A DNA stretch of 51,149 bases from an uncultured Clostridia bacterium (GCA_946061515.1 CAMGRL010000012.1:1-51149); one strand, 5' to 3'; counted from the stretch's first letter, positions 32,774 to 42,573 are shown. Numbers and translations are program-made. Notes: generated by a model not told the origin, from the letters alone.

Positions 32774-35700
32774 ATGCTCAGACTTTTCACCGGCAAGGCG
32801 GGCACCGGCAAAACCGCCGCCGTCATATCGGAGATCGACGCCTTTGTGCGCCAGGGCCGAGGGGGCAGTATGCTCATCGTGCCCGAGCAGTACAGCCACG
32901 AGGCGGAGCGGGAGCTGTGCCGCCGCTGCGGCGACAGCCTGTCGCTGTACGCGGAGGTGTTCAGCTTTACGGGGCTGGCCCGGCGGATCATGTCCCGGCA
33001 GGGGGGCGCGGCGGCCAGCATGCTGGATAAGGGCGGACGGATGCTGTGCATGGCCCTGGCGCTGGACCAGGTCTATTCCCGGCTGAAGGTTTACGGCGCG
33101 GCCCGCCGCAAAGCGGAAATGCAGGGGATGCTGCTCTCCGCGGTGGACGAGCTGAAGTCCGCCGGGGTGGGCGCGGAGGCCCTGCTCTCCGCCGGGGAGC
33201 GCTGCGGCGGCGCTCTGGGCGACAAGCTCTGCGACATGGCTCTGGTGCAGGAGGCCTATGACGCGGCGGTGGCCAACGGCCGCGCCGACCCGGCAGACCG
33301 GCTGGATGTACTGGCCGCCCAGATTGCGGACAGCGACATCGGGCCGGAAAACCATATTTATATCGACGGCTTTATTGATTTCACCCACCAGGAGCTGAAT
33401 GTCATCCGCGCACTGATGAAAAAGGGCGCGGAGCTTACGGTCTGCCTGACGGTGGACGAGCTGCAGGGGGATAACGAGATCTTTGAACTGTCCCGCCGCG
33501 CGGGACGGATACTCTCATCTTATGCCGGGGAACTGGGCATAGAATGTGTGCAGGAACATTTTGCCGCGCCCTCCGGCAAAGCGCCGGCCCTGGGCTTTTT
33601 TGCCGACAACATGTTCAGCTATTCCTCGGCCCGGTTCCAGGAGAAAAGCGAAGCGGTGGAGCTTTATTCGGCGGAGAGCCTGACCGCCGAGTGCGAATTT
33701 GCCGCCGCCAAAGCCATTGCGCTGGTCAGGGACGGGGGCTGCCGCTGGCGGGATATCGCCGTGGCGGTCCGGGGCTTTGAGGATTACCGCACCGCCCTGG
33801 AGAGCATCTTCCGGCACTATGAGGTGCCTCTGTTTGTGACGAAAAAGAGCGAGCTGCTGTCAAAGCCCCTGCCGGCGCTGATCAGCGGGGCCTATGAGAT
33901 CCTCCAGGGCGGCTGGGATGTGGACGATGTGCTCAGCTACATGGGCACCGGCCTGTCCGGCCTGAACAGGGAGGAATGTGACCTGCTGGGGGACTATGTC
34001 TTTAAATGGCAGCTTCGGGCCGGGGCCTGGAAGCGCAGCGGGGACTGGCGGCAGCACCCGGACGGCTACGGGGGAGACTACGACGAGGAGGCCCTGGCCC
34101 GGCTGGAGACCATCAACGCCCTGCGCCGCCGTCTGGCAGAGCCGCTGCTGAAGCTGGAGAAAAGCGGAGAGCTGGCGGAGACTGCCGCCGGTCAGGCCGC
34201 GGCGCTGGCGGAATATCTCCGGGAGCTGAAGCTGCCGGAGCAGCTTTCACGCCGGAGTGCGGAACTGGAGCGGAGCGGCCGGGAGAGCCTGGCCCAGGAG
34301 TATGCCCAGCTCTGGGATATTATCGTCTCCGCCCTGGAACAGAGCGCGGAGATCTTAGGGGACATGGAGATGGATATGACGGCCTTCAGCAGGTTGTTTG
34401 TCACCATGCTCTCCCAATATGACGTGGGCAGCATCCCGGTGTCGCTGGACCGGGTCTCTGCCGGAGATTTTGACCGTATGCGCCGCAGGAACATCAAGCA
34501 TCTGATCGTCCTGGGGGCCACGGATCAGCGCCTGCCCCGGGCCGAGGAGGACGGGGGCATCTTCTCCGACGAGGAGCGCAGGCGGCTTTTAGAGATGGAT
34601 ATCGACATCGGCGGCGCGGGAGAGGGCGAGCTGTGGCGGGAATTTTCCCTGATCTACAACTGCCTGAGCCTGCCGTCGGAGAGTCTGAGCATGTGCTATC
34701 CCCTTTTTGACGCTGACGGAGCGGCCCTCCGTCCGGCCTTCGTGTTCAACCGGGCCAAGGCCCTTTTTGACCTGCCTGTGCGCCATGCGGATATCGGCGA
34801 GGGCCGCATGTCCGCCCCCGCCCCGGCGCTGAGCCTGGCGGCCCACGCCCTGAACGGCGGCAGCCCCCGGGAAAAGGCGGCGGCGGAGGTCTTCCGGGAT
34901 AAGGAGCCGGAGCGCTTTGAGAAACTGAGCGCCGCCGCGCAGATGAGCCGGGGGCGGCTGTCCCCCGCCGCGGTGGAGGCCCTGTACGGGAAAAAGCTCC
35001 GGCTGAGCGCCTCCCGGATCGACCGCTTTTCCACCTGCAAGTTCGCCTACTTCTGCCAGTATGGCCTGAAGGCCAAGCCCTATGAGCCGGCGGGCTTCAA
35101 GCCTCCGGAGATCGGCACCTTCATGCACTGGGTGCTGGAGGGCACCGCCCGGGACGCAGCGGAGCGGGGCGGCTTTGCCCAGGTGTCTGACGAGGAGCTG
35201 AAAAAAATCACCCAACACCATGTGGAGGAATATGTCCACACGGAGCTGAACGATTTTCAGGAGAAATCCCCGCGCTTTATCTATCTGTTCAAACGCCTTA
35301 CCGCAGACGTGTACCAGGTGGTGCGCGAGATGGCGGCGGAGCTGAGAAAATCGGACTTTGTCCCCCTGGACTTTGAGCTGGACTTTTCCAAAGCGGCGGA
35401 TATCCCACCGGTGGAGCTGGGCGGCGGCGAAGGGGCCCTGACCCTGACCGGTGTGGCCGACCGTGTGGACGGCTGGCTGCATGAGGGGAAGCTGTATCTG
35501 CGGGTGGTAGATTATAAGACCGGCCGGAAAAAATTCTCCCTGTCCGACGTCTGGTACGGTATGGGCCTGCAAATGCTGCTCTACCTCTTTGCTCTGGAAA
35601 AGGACGGGGCGGGCCGCTACGGCCGTGAGATCGTCCCTGCCGGGGTGATGTATGTGCCGGCAAGGAACGTGATGCTCTCCGCCTCCCGGGACGAGGAGGA

Positions 35701-36106
35701 TGAGACGCTGGAAGACAAACGGGCAGAGGAGGCCCGGCGCAGCGGCATCGTTCTGGACGATCCGGCGGTGAAGGAGGCCTGGGAACACGGGGAGGATAAA
35801 CGCTATATCCCCATCCGCTTCCGCTACGGGAAGCCCACGGCGGACAGCATCGCCTCCGCCGAAAGACTGGGCCTGCTGGGAAAGCATATCCGGGAAAAGC
35901 TCACAGAGATGGCCGCCCAGCTGAGACAGGGCAGCATCTCCGCCGATCCCTATTACCGCAGCCAGCAGGAGAACGCCTGCCTCAACTGCGACTTTTCCGA
36001 CGCCTGCCATTTTACCGACGGGCAAAACGGCGAACGCTGCCGCTATATGCCCAAGCTGGGCGCGGACCAGGTCTGGGATATGCTTGAGGAGGAGCAGAGG
36101 CGATGA
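32774..36106 (+). CDS. addB: ATP-dependent helicase/nuclease subunit B
   Basis: AddB is half of the AddAB complex, which resects double-strand DNA ends for homologous recombination. The 1110-residue protein has an N-terminal Walker A (GKAGTGKT, 7-14), an inactive-looking helicase core that in this family scans for Chi, and a C-terminal PD-(D/E)xK nuclease (VVDYKTG). The iron-sulfur cysteines are visible as CKFAYFC before the nuclease and CLNCDFSDAC near the end. ATG 32774 has CGGAGG 6 bases upstream. It overlaps addA by 4 bases (ATGA), so the subunits are coupled. Confidence 0.94.
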   Translation: MLRLFTGKAGTGKTAAVISEIDAFVRQGRGGSMLIVPEQYSHEAERELCRRCGDSLSLYAEVFSFTGLARRIMSRQGGAAASMLDKGGRMLCMALALDQVYSRLKVYGAARRKAEMQGMLLSAVDELKSAGVGAEALLSAGERCGGALGDKLCDMALVQEAYDAAVANGRADPADRLDVLAAQIADSDIGPENHIYIDGFIDFTHQELNVIRALMKKGAELTVCLTVDELQGDNEIFELSRRAGRILSSYAGELGIECVQEHFAAPSGKAPALGFFADNMFSYSSARFQEKSEAVELYSAESLTAECEFAAAKAIALVRDGGCRWRDIAVAVRGFEDYRTALESIFRHYEVPLFVTKKSELLSKPLPALISGAYEILQGGWDVDDVLSYMGTGLSGLNREECDLLGDYVFKWQLRAGAWKRSGDWRQHPDGYGGDYDEEALARLETINALRRRLAEPLLKLEKSGELAETAAGQAAALAEYLRELKLPEQLSRRSAELERSGRESLAQEYAQLWDIIVSALEQSAEILGDMEMDMTAFSRLFVTMLSQYDVGSIPVSLDRVSAGDFDRMRRRNIKHLIVLGATDQRLPRAEEDGGIFSDEERRRLLEMDIDIGGAGEGELWREFSLIYNCLSLPSESLSMCYPLFDADGAALRPAFVFNRAKALFDLPVRHADIGEGRMSAPAPALSLAAHALNGGSPREKAAAEVFRDKEPERFEKLSAAAQMSRGRLSPAAVEALYGKKLRLSASRIDRFSTCKFAYFCQYGLKAKPYEPAGFKPPEIGTFMHWVLEGTARDAAERGGFAQVSDEELKKITQHHVEEYVHTELNDFQEKSPRFIYLFKRLTADVYQVVREMAAELRKSDFVPLDFELDFSKAADIPPVELGGGEGALTLTGVADRVDGWLHEGKLYLRVVDYKTGRKKFSLSDVWYGMGLQMLLYLFALEKDGAGRYGREIVPAGVMYVPARNVMLSASRDEEDETLEDKRAEEARRSGIVLDDPAVKEAWEHGEDKRYIPIRFRYGKPTADSIASAERLGLLGKHIREKLTEMAAQLRQGSISADPYYRSQQENACLNCDFSDACHFTDGQNGERCRYMPKLGADQVWDMLEEEQRR

Positions 36107-39100
36107 GTGAATTTAAACCCACAGCGGCCCAATACGCCGCTATCCATACAAGAGGCAGCGCCGTGCTGGTGTCCGCTGGGGCGGGCAGCGGCAAGACAAG
36201 AGTGCTCACCGAGCGGCTCATGTCCTACATCACCGACCCCGAGAACTCGGCGGATATCGACAGCTTCCTGATCATCACCTTCACCCGGGCAGCCGCCGGG
36301 GAACTGCGGGGCAGGATCATGGAGGAGCTGGCTCAGGCCCTGGCCAGGGACCCGGGCAGCCGCCGTCTGCGGCGGCAGAGCGCCCTGTGCCAGAAGGCCC
36401 AGATCGGCACCATACACAGCTTCTGCGCCAAGGTGCTCCGGGAGTACAGCCATGTTCTGGGTCTTGCCCCGGATTTCAAGATCGCGGATGAGGACGGGGC
36501 CGCCGCCATGAAGCGCGCCGCCCTGGAGCGGGTGCTGGACACCTGCTACGAAAAACCGGAAGCACACCGAGGCTTCACTCTCCTTGCGGACACGGTGGGC
36601 GCGGGCCGGGACGACAGCCGCCTTGCCGAGCTGGTGCTGACCCTGCACAGCAAAATGCAGAGCCACGCCCGCCCGGAAAAATGGGCCCGGGAACAGGTAG
36701 AGCTGCTCCACTCCGGCGCGTCGGACGCGGCGGAGACCCCCTGGGGGGCCGAGGTGCTGAACGCGGCAAAGCGCTCCGCCGCCTATTGGAGCGGGGAGCT
36801 GGATCGGCTCATGGCTCTGATGCAGGGGGAGGAAAAGATCTGCAAGGCCTACCTGCCCGCCCTGGCTGAGGCGGGGGACGCCATCCGGGAGCTGCAGCGC
36901 CGGCTGGACATGGGCTGGGACAAGGCCAGAGAAATTCTGCCCATCACCTTCCCCCGGCTGGGGATTTTGAGAAATCCCCCGGACCCGGAACTGGCCGCTC
37001 TGGTGAAATCCCGCTGGGACGCCTGCAAAAAGGACATGAAGGCCCTGGGCGACAGCCTGTACTCCGACTCGGAAAAGCTCCTGCGGGAGATGGCCTACAC
37101 CGCGCCGGCCATGGAGGCCCTGCTGGAGCTGACCTTGGACTTTGACCGGGCGTTTTCCAAAGAAAAACGCCGCGCCGGCCTGGTGGATTACGCGGATCTG
37201 GAGCACATGACCGCCCGGCTCCTTACCGAGGAGGACGGCAGCCCCAGCGCGCTGGCGGTGCAGCTCTCCCAGCGCTATACGGAGATCATGGTGGACGAAT
37301 ACCAGGACGTGAGCCGGGTGCAGGACGCCATCTTCCACGCCATCTCCCGGGAGGGAAAAAATCTTTTCCTGGTGGGGGACGTGAAGCAGTCCATCTACCG
37401 CTTTCGTCTGGCGGACCCGGAGATCTTCACGGAAAAATATCTGCGCTACGCGGACGATGATTCCGCTGCGGCCGGAGAGCCCCGGCGCATTATCCTCAGC
37501 GAGAACTTCCGTTCCCGCCGGGAGGTGCTGGAGGCGGCAAACGGGGTGTTTGGCTGCTGCATGTCCAGGGGCTTAGGCGATATCGACTATGATGACAAAG
37601 CAAAGCTCATCCCCGGTGCCCAATATCCGGGCAGCGTGCCTCCGACGGAGCTGATGCTGCTGGAGCTGAGCGGCGCGGCGGAGGACGAGGAGTCTCCGGA
37701 CAAGACGGCCCTGGAGGCCGCCATGGTGGCGGAGAAGATAAGAGAGCTGGTGGATTCCGGCCAGACGGTGACGGACCACGGCATACAGCGGTCTATCGAA
37801 TACGGCGACATCGCCATACTGCTCCGCTCGGTAAACAATGTGGGCGGGGTGTACCGCCGTACCCTTGCCCAGTACGGCGTGCCGGTGGGCTCCGGCCAGG
37901 GCGGAGGCTTTTTCAGCTCGGTGGAAATCTCCACCATGATGTCCATGCTGGCCGTTATCGACAATCCCCACCAGGACATCCCCCTGATCGCCGTGCTGCG
38001 CTCCCCCTGCTTCGGCTTCAGCGCCGATGCACTGTCCGCCATACGCACGGAGGACCGGGAGCAGGACTTCTACACCGCCCTCTGCGCCGCGGTGGAGCAC
38101 GACGAAAAATGCCGCAGCTTTGCGGAAAAACTGAAAGAGCTGCGCAATATTGCGGCGGACATGTCCGCCGGTGAGCTGGTGTGGCGGCTGCTGGACGAGC
38201 TGGATCTGCTGGCCCTCTGCAGCGCCATGGCCGACGGAGAGCAGCGCCGGGCAAACCTGATGGAGCTTATCGAGCTGGCCCAGCGCTTTGAGAGCAGCGG
38301 CTACCGGGGACTGCACCGCTTTGTGCTGTGGCTTCGCCGCCAGGCGGAAAAGGGGCTGGAGCCCTCCACCGGCGGCGCGGAGGAGAGCGCGGTGCAGATC
38401 ATGTCCATTCATAAATCCAAGGGCATGGAATTTCCGGTGGTCTTCCTCTGCGACACGGCCCGGCGCTTTAACAAGCAGGACAGCCGGGACACGGTGCTGG
38501 TCCACCCGGAGCTGGGCCTTGGCCCCAAGGTCACGGACCTGGAACGGCGGGTGGAATACCCCAGCCTGGCCCGAAACGCCATTAAGCTCCGTCTGGAGCG
38601 GGAGATGCTGTCGGAGGAGATGCGGCTTTTGTATGTGGCCCTGACCCGGGCCAAGGAGCGGCTTTTCATGACGGCGGCGGTGAAAAACGCGGAGCAGCTT
38701 GTGGAAAAGACCGGGGCCGCTGTGAGCCTGCCCATGTCGCCGGAGCTGCTGGCCTCGGCCTCTTCTCCCCTTGTGTGGCTCATCAACGCCCAGTGCGTCT
38801 GCGGCGACAGGCTGAAGCTGTGCATCCGAAACCCGGGAAGAAAGGAATCTGCTTCAGCGGTGGAGAGGCCGGAGGAAAACAAGGCCGATGAAGAAAGCCG
38901 GAAAGAGCTGGAGCGCAGATTGTCCTTCAGCTACCCCCACCGGGAGGCGGAGGCCCTGCCCTCCAAGGTCACGGCCACCGGACTGAAAGGTCACCGGCAG
39001 CCCGACGAGGACGCGGAAGATATCTCCCCCAAGGGGGTGCGGAGCTTCCGCATGCCGGACTTTACCAGAAAGGACAAGCCCGTCACCGGCGCGGAGCGGG

Positions 39101-39606
39101 GCACCGCCACCCACCTGGTGCTGCAGTACATGGACTTCGCCAAAACAGGCAGTCTGGAAGAGATCAGGGGAGAGATCGAACGGCTGCGCGCGGCCCGCTT
39201 CCTCTCGGACCGGGAGGCGGCCGCCGTGGACGCCGGGGCCATATTCAAGCTGTTTGCCTCCGAATTGGGAAAACGGATGCTGGGGGCCGACAGCATACAA
39301 CGGGAGTTCAAATTCTCCCTGCTCTGCGACACGGGGCAGGTCTTCGGCACGGCCGCCGGGGAGCAGCTGCTGCTCCAGGGCGTTGTGGACTGCTGCATTG
39401 AGGAAAAGGGACAGCTCACGGTGATCGACTACAAGACCGACAGGGTGAAAACCCCGGAGGAGATCGCTCAGCGCGCCCGGCACTATACCATTCAGCTTCA
39501 AAGCTACGCCGCCGCCATGGAGCGGATCTGCGGAAAGCCGGTAAAGGAATGCGTGCTGTATTTCCTGAACGCGGGCAAAGCCGTAAGCCTGCTTCCGGAA
39601 AAATAA
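36103..39606 (+). CDS. addA: ATP-dependent helicase/nuclease subunit A
   Basis: AddA is the UvrD-like 3'-5' helicase and second nuclease of AddAB. The 1167-residue protein shows the superfamily 1 motifs in order: SAGAGSGKT (24-32), FTRAAAGELRGRI, VDEYQDVSRVQ, LVGDVKQSIYRFR, SENFRSR, SIHKSKGMEFPVVF and LLYVALTRAKERL, then the C-terminal nuclease motif VIDYKTDRVK. The length is normal for the family. It begins inside the addB stop. Long overlapping frames on both strands here are composition artefacts. No terminator is evident before rpmE. Confidence 0.95.
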   Translation: MSEFKPTAAQYAAIHTRGSAVLVSAGAGSGKTRVLTERLMSYITDPENSADIDSFLIITFTRAAAGELRGRIMEELAQALARDPGSRRLRRQSALCQKAQIGTIHSFCAKVLREYSHVLGLAPDFKIADEDGAAAMKRAALERVLDTCYEKPEAHRGFTLLADTVGAGRDDSRLAELVLTLHSKMQSHARPEKWAREQVELLHSGASDAAETPWGAEVLNAAKRSAAYWSGELDRLMALMQGEEKICKAYLPALAEAGDAIRELQRRLDMGWDKAREILPITFPRLGILRNPPDPELAALVKSRWDACKKDMKALGDSLYSDSEKLLREMAYTAPAMEALLELTLDFDRAFSKEKRRAGLVDYADLEHMTARLLTEEDGSPSALAVQLSQRYTEIMVDEYQDVSRVQDAIFHAISREGKNLFLVGDVKQSIYRFRLADPEIFTEKYLRYADDDSAAAGEPRRIILSENFRSRREVLEAANGVFGCCMSRGLGDIDYDDKAKLIPGAQYPGSVPPTELMLLELSGAAEDEESPDKTALEAAMVAEKIRELVDSGQTVTDHGIQRSIEYGDIAILLRSVNNVGGVYRRTLAQYGVPVGSGQGGGFFSSVEISTMMSMLAVIDNPHQDIPLIAVLRSPCFGFSADALSAIRTEDREQDFYTALCAAVEHDEKCRSFAEKLKELRNIAADMSAGELVWRLLDELDLLALCSAMADGEQRRANLMELIELAQRFESSGYRGLHRFVLWLRRQAEKGLEPSTGGAEESAVQIMSIHKSKGMEFPVVFLCDTARRFNKQDSRDTVLVHPELGLGPKVTDLERRVEYPSLARNAIKLRLEREMLSEEMRLLYVALTRAKERLFMTAAVKNAEQLVEKTGAAVSLPMSPELLASASSPLVWLINAQCVCGDRLKLCIRNPGRKESASAVERPEENKADEESRKELERRLSFSYPHREAEALPSKVTATGLKGHRQPDEDAEDISPKGVRSFRMPDFTRKDKPVTGAERGTATHLVLQYMDFAKTGSLEEIRGEIERLRAARFLSDREAAAVDAGAIFKLFASELGKRMLGADSIQREFKFSLLCDTGQVFGTAAGEQLLLQGVVDCCIEEKGQLTVIDYKTDRVKTPEEIAQRARHYTIQLQSYAAAMERICGKPVKECVLYFLNAGKAVSLLPEK

Positions 39607-39631
39607 AACAGCCGGAAAAGCAAGAAAATCC

Positions 39632-39660
39632 TTGCATTAACGGCTGTACTGTGTTACAAT
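39632..39660 (+). promoter_or_regulatory. Promoter of rpmE
   Basis: TTGCAT (39632-39637) and TACAAT (39655-39660) are 17 bases apart. Confidence 0.65.
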
Positions 39661-39730
39661 TCAGCTTGCGCCATGTAACTATGCCTTTGCGCACAATCAT
39701 GGCAGCACATGATGTGAGGAGTTTTTACCA

Positions 39731-39931
39731 ATGAAGGAAGGAATCCATCCCAAGTATCAGCAGACCACCATCAGATGCGCCTGCGGCGCCGTCATCGAGA
39801 CCGGCTCCACCAAGCAGAACATCACCGTTGAGATCTGCTCCAACTGCCACCCCTTCTACACCGGCAAGCAGAAGCTGGTCGACACCAGCGGCCGTGTTGA
39901 TAAGTTCAACAAGAAGTACGGCATCAAGTAA
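39731..39931 (+). CDS. rpmE: Large ribosomal subunit protein bL31 (zinc-binding type)
   Basis: bL31 bridges the central protuberance of the 50S and the 30S head. The 66-residue product begins [10 protein letters not shown] and keeps the zinc cysteines C16, C18, C36 and C39 (CAC, CSNC), marking the zinc-dependent form. GAGGAG lies 10 bases upstream. It ends with a strong terminator. Confidence 0.96.
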   Translation: MKEGIHPKYQQTTIRCACGAVIETGSTKQNITVEICSNCHPFYTGKQKLVDTSGRVDKFNKKYGIK

Positions 39932-39943
39932 TTTTGCTTATGA

Positions 39944-39984
39944 CAATGACAAAGCCTGCGTCGTAGACGCAGGCTTTTGTCATT
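39944..39984. terminator. Bidirectional terminator between rpmE and rsmE
   Basis: AAAGCCTGCGTC and GACGCAGGCTTT close on a 3-base loop (39951-39977); flanking ATGAC/GTCAT extends the stem, and a TTTTG follows on the + strand. Confidence 0.85.
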
Positions 39985-40008
39985 TCTATTCGCCAATTTT
40001 GTTTTTGC

Positions 40009-40740
40009 TTAGGACAGGTTTCCGGTGGCGTACATCAGCGCGGAGACAGCCACCACCGGCGCGGTCTCGCAGCGGAGGATGCGCTCGCCCATGGAGCAGA
40101 TGTGCAGTCCCACAATGCGGGCCAGATCCGCCTCGAAGGGGGCAAAGCCGCCCTCCGGCCCGGTGACGATGGCGGCGGTCTTTACATCGGAATTGGCTTC
40201 CAGCACCGTGTTCAGCGCCTCCCGCTCCCCGGTCTCATACATGAAGAGGCCAAGCTCCTTCTGGTTTGCCACGTTCAGCGCGTCGGCGTATTCTCCGGCC
40301 CAGCTCACCTGCGGGATGATCCCCCGGCCGGACTGCTTGGCGGCCTCCTCGGCGATGCGCTGCCAGCGCTCCAGCTTCTTTTCCGGTTTGTCCGGCTTGG
40401 CCACGCAGCGGTCGGACTGGAAGAACATGATCTCCGAAGCCCCGGCCTCCACGCATTTTTGAATGATATAGTCGGTTCTGTCCCCCTTGGGAAGGCCGCA
40501 GAGCACCGTCACCTGTACGGTCGGCTCCGCCGGGCAGGGGACGACCTCGATCACCTCGGCCTCAACCTGCTCCCTGTCCGCCTTCACTAAGCGGCACTTA
40601 TAGTCAGTGCCTTTCCCGTCGCAGATGATCATGTCCTCGCCGGGGCGCAGACGCAGCACGCGCACATGCTCGGCGTCACGGCCGGTCATGATCGCCATGC
40701 CGCCCATGATGTTGGTTCCCGCCATAAAAAATCTTGGCAT
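40009..40740 (-). CDS. rsmE: 16S rRNA (uracil-1498-N3)-methyltransferase
   Basis: RsmE methylates U1498 at the decoding centre of 16S rRNA. The 243-residue SPOUT-fold enzyme shows the N-terminal PUA-like part (MPRFFMAG..., HVRVLRLRPGE) and the C-terminal knot with KGDRTDYIIQKCVEAGASEI, ERWQRIAEEAAKQSGR, TGPEGGFAPFEADLA and MGERILRCETAPVVA (AdoMet site). CGGAGG lies upstream of the ATG. It is normally near prmA and dnaJ; here it stands alone. Confidence 0.95.
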   Translation of the reverse strand: MPRFFMAGTNIMGGMAIMTGRDAEHVRVLRLRPGEDMIICDGKGTDYKCRLVKADREQVEAEVIEVVPCPAEPTVQVTVLCGLPKGDRTDYIIQKCVEAGASEIMFFQSDRCVAKPDKPEKKLERWQRIAEEAAKQSGRGIIPQVSWAGEYADALNVANQKELGLFMYETGEREALNTVLEANSDVKTAAIVTGPEGGFAPFEADLARIVGLHICSMGERILRCETAPVVAVSALMYATGNLS

Positions 40741-40778
40741 AGAAATCCTCCGTTCCCTGGTGTTATGTCCTTTTTCTG

Positions 40779-40807
40779 ATTATCTCACATCTTTCACCGC
40801 TTTGCAA
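40779..40807 (-). promoter_or_regulatory. Promoter of rsmE
   Basis: On the - strand, TTGCAA (40802-40807) and GATAAT (40779-40784) are 17 bases apart. Confidence 0.6.
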
Positions 40808-40854
40808 TAGCTCTCATATACTGTAAAGGACGAAAAACTTTTTCAAAGCGAGTG

Positions 40855-41031
40855 ATGAAGATGGATAGGGAATGGCAAAAGCGCTTTTCCGGCTTTGAAG
40901 AGGTGTGGAAGCGGGTGGCCGACAGCAAGGAGGGAAGGCCCTCCTGCCCCTGCCGGGCCCCGGACACGGCAAAGCTCATGCCCAAAAAGGAAAAGAAAAG
41001 CGCCGCCGTGCGCTTCTGCCCCAAAGGATAA
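40855..41031 (+). CDS. Small unrecognised protein (58 residues)
   Basis: An open frame begins with ATG AAG ATG GAT and ends TAA at 41029-41031. The product has an aromatic, amphipathic start (DREWQKRFSGFEEVWKRVAD), then two Cys clusters (SCPC, RFCPK) around a Lys-rich stretch. Codon choice matches the host, with G/C-ending codons throughout. The ribosome binding site is weak, and no clear promoter is seen. I do not recognise the family. It lies between rsmE and the AAA+ gene and is followed by a long hairpin. Confidence 0.45.
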   Translation: MKMDREWQKRFSGFEEVWKRVADSKEGRPSCPCRAPDTAKLMPKKEKKSAAVRFCPKG

Positions 41032-41035
41032 ACAT

Positions 41036-41081
41036 ACGGGCCGTCAAGGCGTCGAGCTTTGTTGACGCCTTGATGGCCCGT
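41036..41081 (+). terminator. Long hairpin after the small ORF
   Basis: ACGGGCC-g-TCAAGGCGTC and GACGCCTTGA-t-GGCCCGT pair over 17 bases plus one mismatch, with a 10-base loop. There is no U-tract (GAGAAATT follows). It begins 4 bases after the stop codon, so it may protect the mRNA or end transcription weakly. Confidence 0.5.
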
Positions 41082-41091
41082 GAGAAATTCC

Positions 41092-41119
41092 TTGACCGGG
41101 GATGGATTTGGATTATAAT
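41092..41119 (+). promoter_or_regulatory. Promoter of the AAA+ ATPase gene
   Basis: TTGACC (41092-41097) and TATAAT (41114-41119) are 16 bases apart. Confidence 0.65.
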
Positions 41120-41155
41120 AATTAAAGTAAGAAAAATATACAGGAGATGAGCCTC

Positions 41156-42568
41156 ATGCCCACCACATGGAACCGCTCGCCGGAGGAATTTCATAAAATC
41201 TATATCGCCAATACCGACGCGTTTTACCGCATCGGCAGCAGTCTGGCAGAGGAGCTGGACAAGTTTGTGACTCAGTGCGCTCTGGGACTCTGGAGCCGGG
41301 CCGGGGGCGTCACCCAGCGCCATGTGGACATGGCAAATCAGATCTACTCTAAAAACCGCCCCAAGCCCCAGTGGCTGCTGTGGACCCTCACCAGCTCCGT
41401 CTGCGAGAGCGAGGTGTTTTTACCCCCGGTATTCTTCTGGGATCTGGCGGAGAGCGACGCCAAACGGGGAAGGGAGTCCTCCCGCACCTTTATCCGTATG
41501 CTCACCAACATCCTGCTCTACCTTGCCGCCACGGACGACGATGTGACCTACGCCGAGGCGGAGTATATCACCGAGTGCACGGACAAGCTCACTGCCATCT
41601 GCGACACCAGCGGCGTGAGAAAGAGCAAGGAGGCCCTGAATCCGCTGGACTATGTGACCAGCGGGGAGCCCAGCTTTACCGAGAAGCACGGTCTTCAGAC
41701 CCAGAGCGCCGGCGGGGAGGAAAAGAGCACTCAGGGCAAGACGGAGGAACAGCCCAGACCCAGCCTGGAAGAGCTGATGGAGCAGCTGGACGCCCTGGTG
41801 GGCCTGGACGAGGTGAAAAAGGACGTCAAGAGCCTGGTAAACCTGATGAAGGTGCGAAAGCTCCGGCAGGAAAACGGCCTGCCCGTGCCCCCCATGTCCC
41901 TGCACATGGTATTCATGGGCAATCCCGGCACCGGCAAGACCACGGTGGCCCGGCTCATCAGCGGCCTGTACGCCGCCATCGGCGTTCTGAGCAAGGGCCA
42001 GCTTGTGGAGGTGGACCGCTCCGGCCTGGTGGCCGGCTATGTGGGCCAGACCGCCTTAAAGACCCAGGAGGTCATCAAATCCGCCCTCGGCGGCGTGCTG
42101 TTCATCGACGAGGCCTATTCCCTGTCCTCCGGCGGAGAGAACGACTTCGGCCGGGAGGCTATCGAGACCATTCTGAAGGCCATGGAGGACCACCGGGACG
42201 ATCTGATCGTCATCGTGGCGGGCTACAGCGGGCCCATGGGCGACTTTCTCTCCTCCAACCCCGGCCTGGAATCCCGCTTCAATAAATATTTCACTTTCCC
42301 GGACTACACCGGCGAGCAGCTCATGGCCATTTTCGGCGCCCAGTGCGACAAGAACGGCTATACCCTGACGGAGGAGAGCGAAAAGGCGGCCCGGGAGCTG
42401 TTCGACCGGCTCTATGAGGAGCGGAACGAAAACTTCGGCAACGGCCGTGACGTGCGCAACCGCTTTGAAGACATGATCGTCCGCCAGTCCAACCGGGTGG
42501 CCATGATGGAAAACCCCAGCAAGGATGACCTGATGGCCGTTTTGCCGGAGGACCTGGAGGAGGAATAA
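41156..42568 (+). CDS. CbbX/SpoVK-like AAA+ ATPase with a TerB-like N-terminal region
   Basis: The 470-residue protein has an all-helical N-terminal half and a C-terminal AAA+ module of the CbxX/CfqX type: Walker A GNPGTGKTT near 257, Walker B GVLFIDEAYSL, then a sensor/arginine region (SRFNKYFTFPDY) and NGRDVRNRFEDMI. The N-terminal stretch YLAATDDDVTYAEAEYITECTDKL resembles TerB-like helical motifs (inference). ATG 41156 has AGGAG 9 bases upstream; the ATG at 41147 directly abuts that site. Family members remodel partner proteins; the partner here is unknown. Confidence 0.85.
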   Translation: MPTTWNRSPEEFHKIYIANTDAFYRIGSSLAEELDKFVTQCALGLWSRAGGVTQRHVDMANQIYSKNRPKPQWLLWTLTSSVCESEVFLPPVFFWDLAESDAKRGRESSRTFIRMLTNILLYLAATDDDVTYAEAEYITECTDKLTAICDTSGVRKSKEALNPLDYVTSGEPSFTEKHGLQTQSAGGEEKSTQGKTEEQPRPSLEELMEQLDALVGLDEVKKDVKSLVNLMKVRKLRQENGLPVPPMSLHMVFMGNPGTGKTTVARLISGLYAAIGVLSKGQLVEVDRSGLVAGYVGQTALKTQEVIKSALGGVLFIDEAYSLSSGGENDFGREAIETILKAMEDHRDDLIVIVAGYSGPMGDFLSSNPGLESRFNKYFTFPDYTGEQLMAIFGAQCDKNGYTLTEESEKAARELFDRLYEERNENFGNGRDVRNRFEDMIVRQSNRVAMMENPSKDDLMAVLPEDLEEE

Positions 42569-42573
42569 TACAG

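Noticed and set aside
40905-41150. 81-codon + strand frame overlapping the small 58-residue ORF
   Set aside because: It runs through the long hairpin and the AAA+ promoter, and lacks a ribosome binding site; the 58-residue frame has better codon use.
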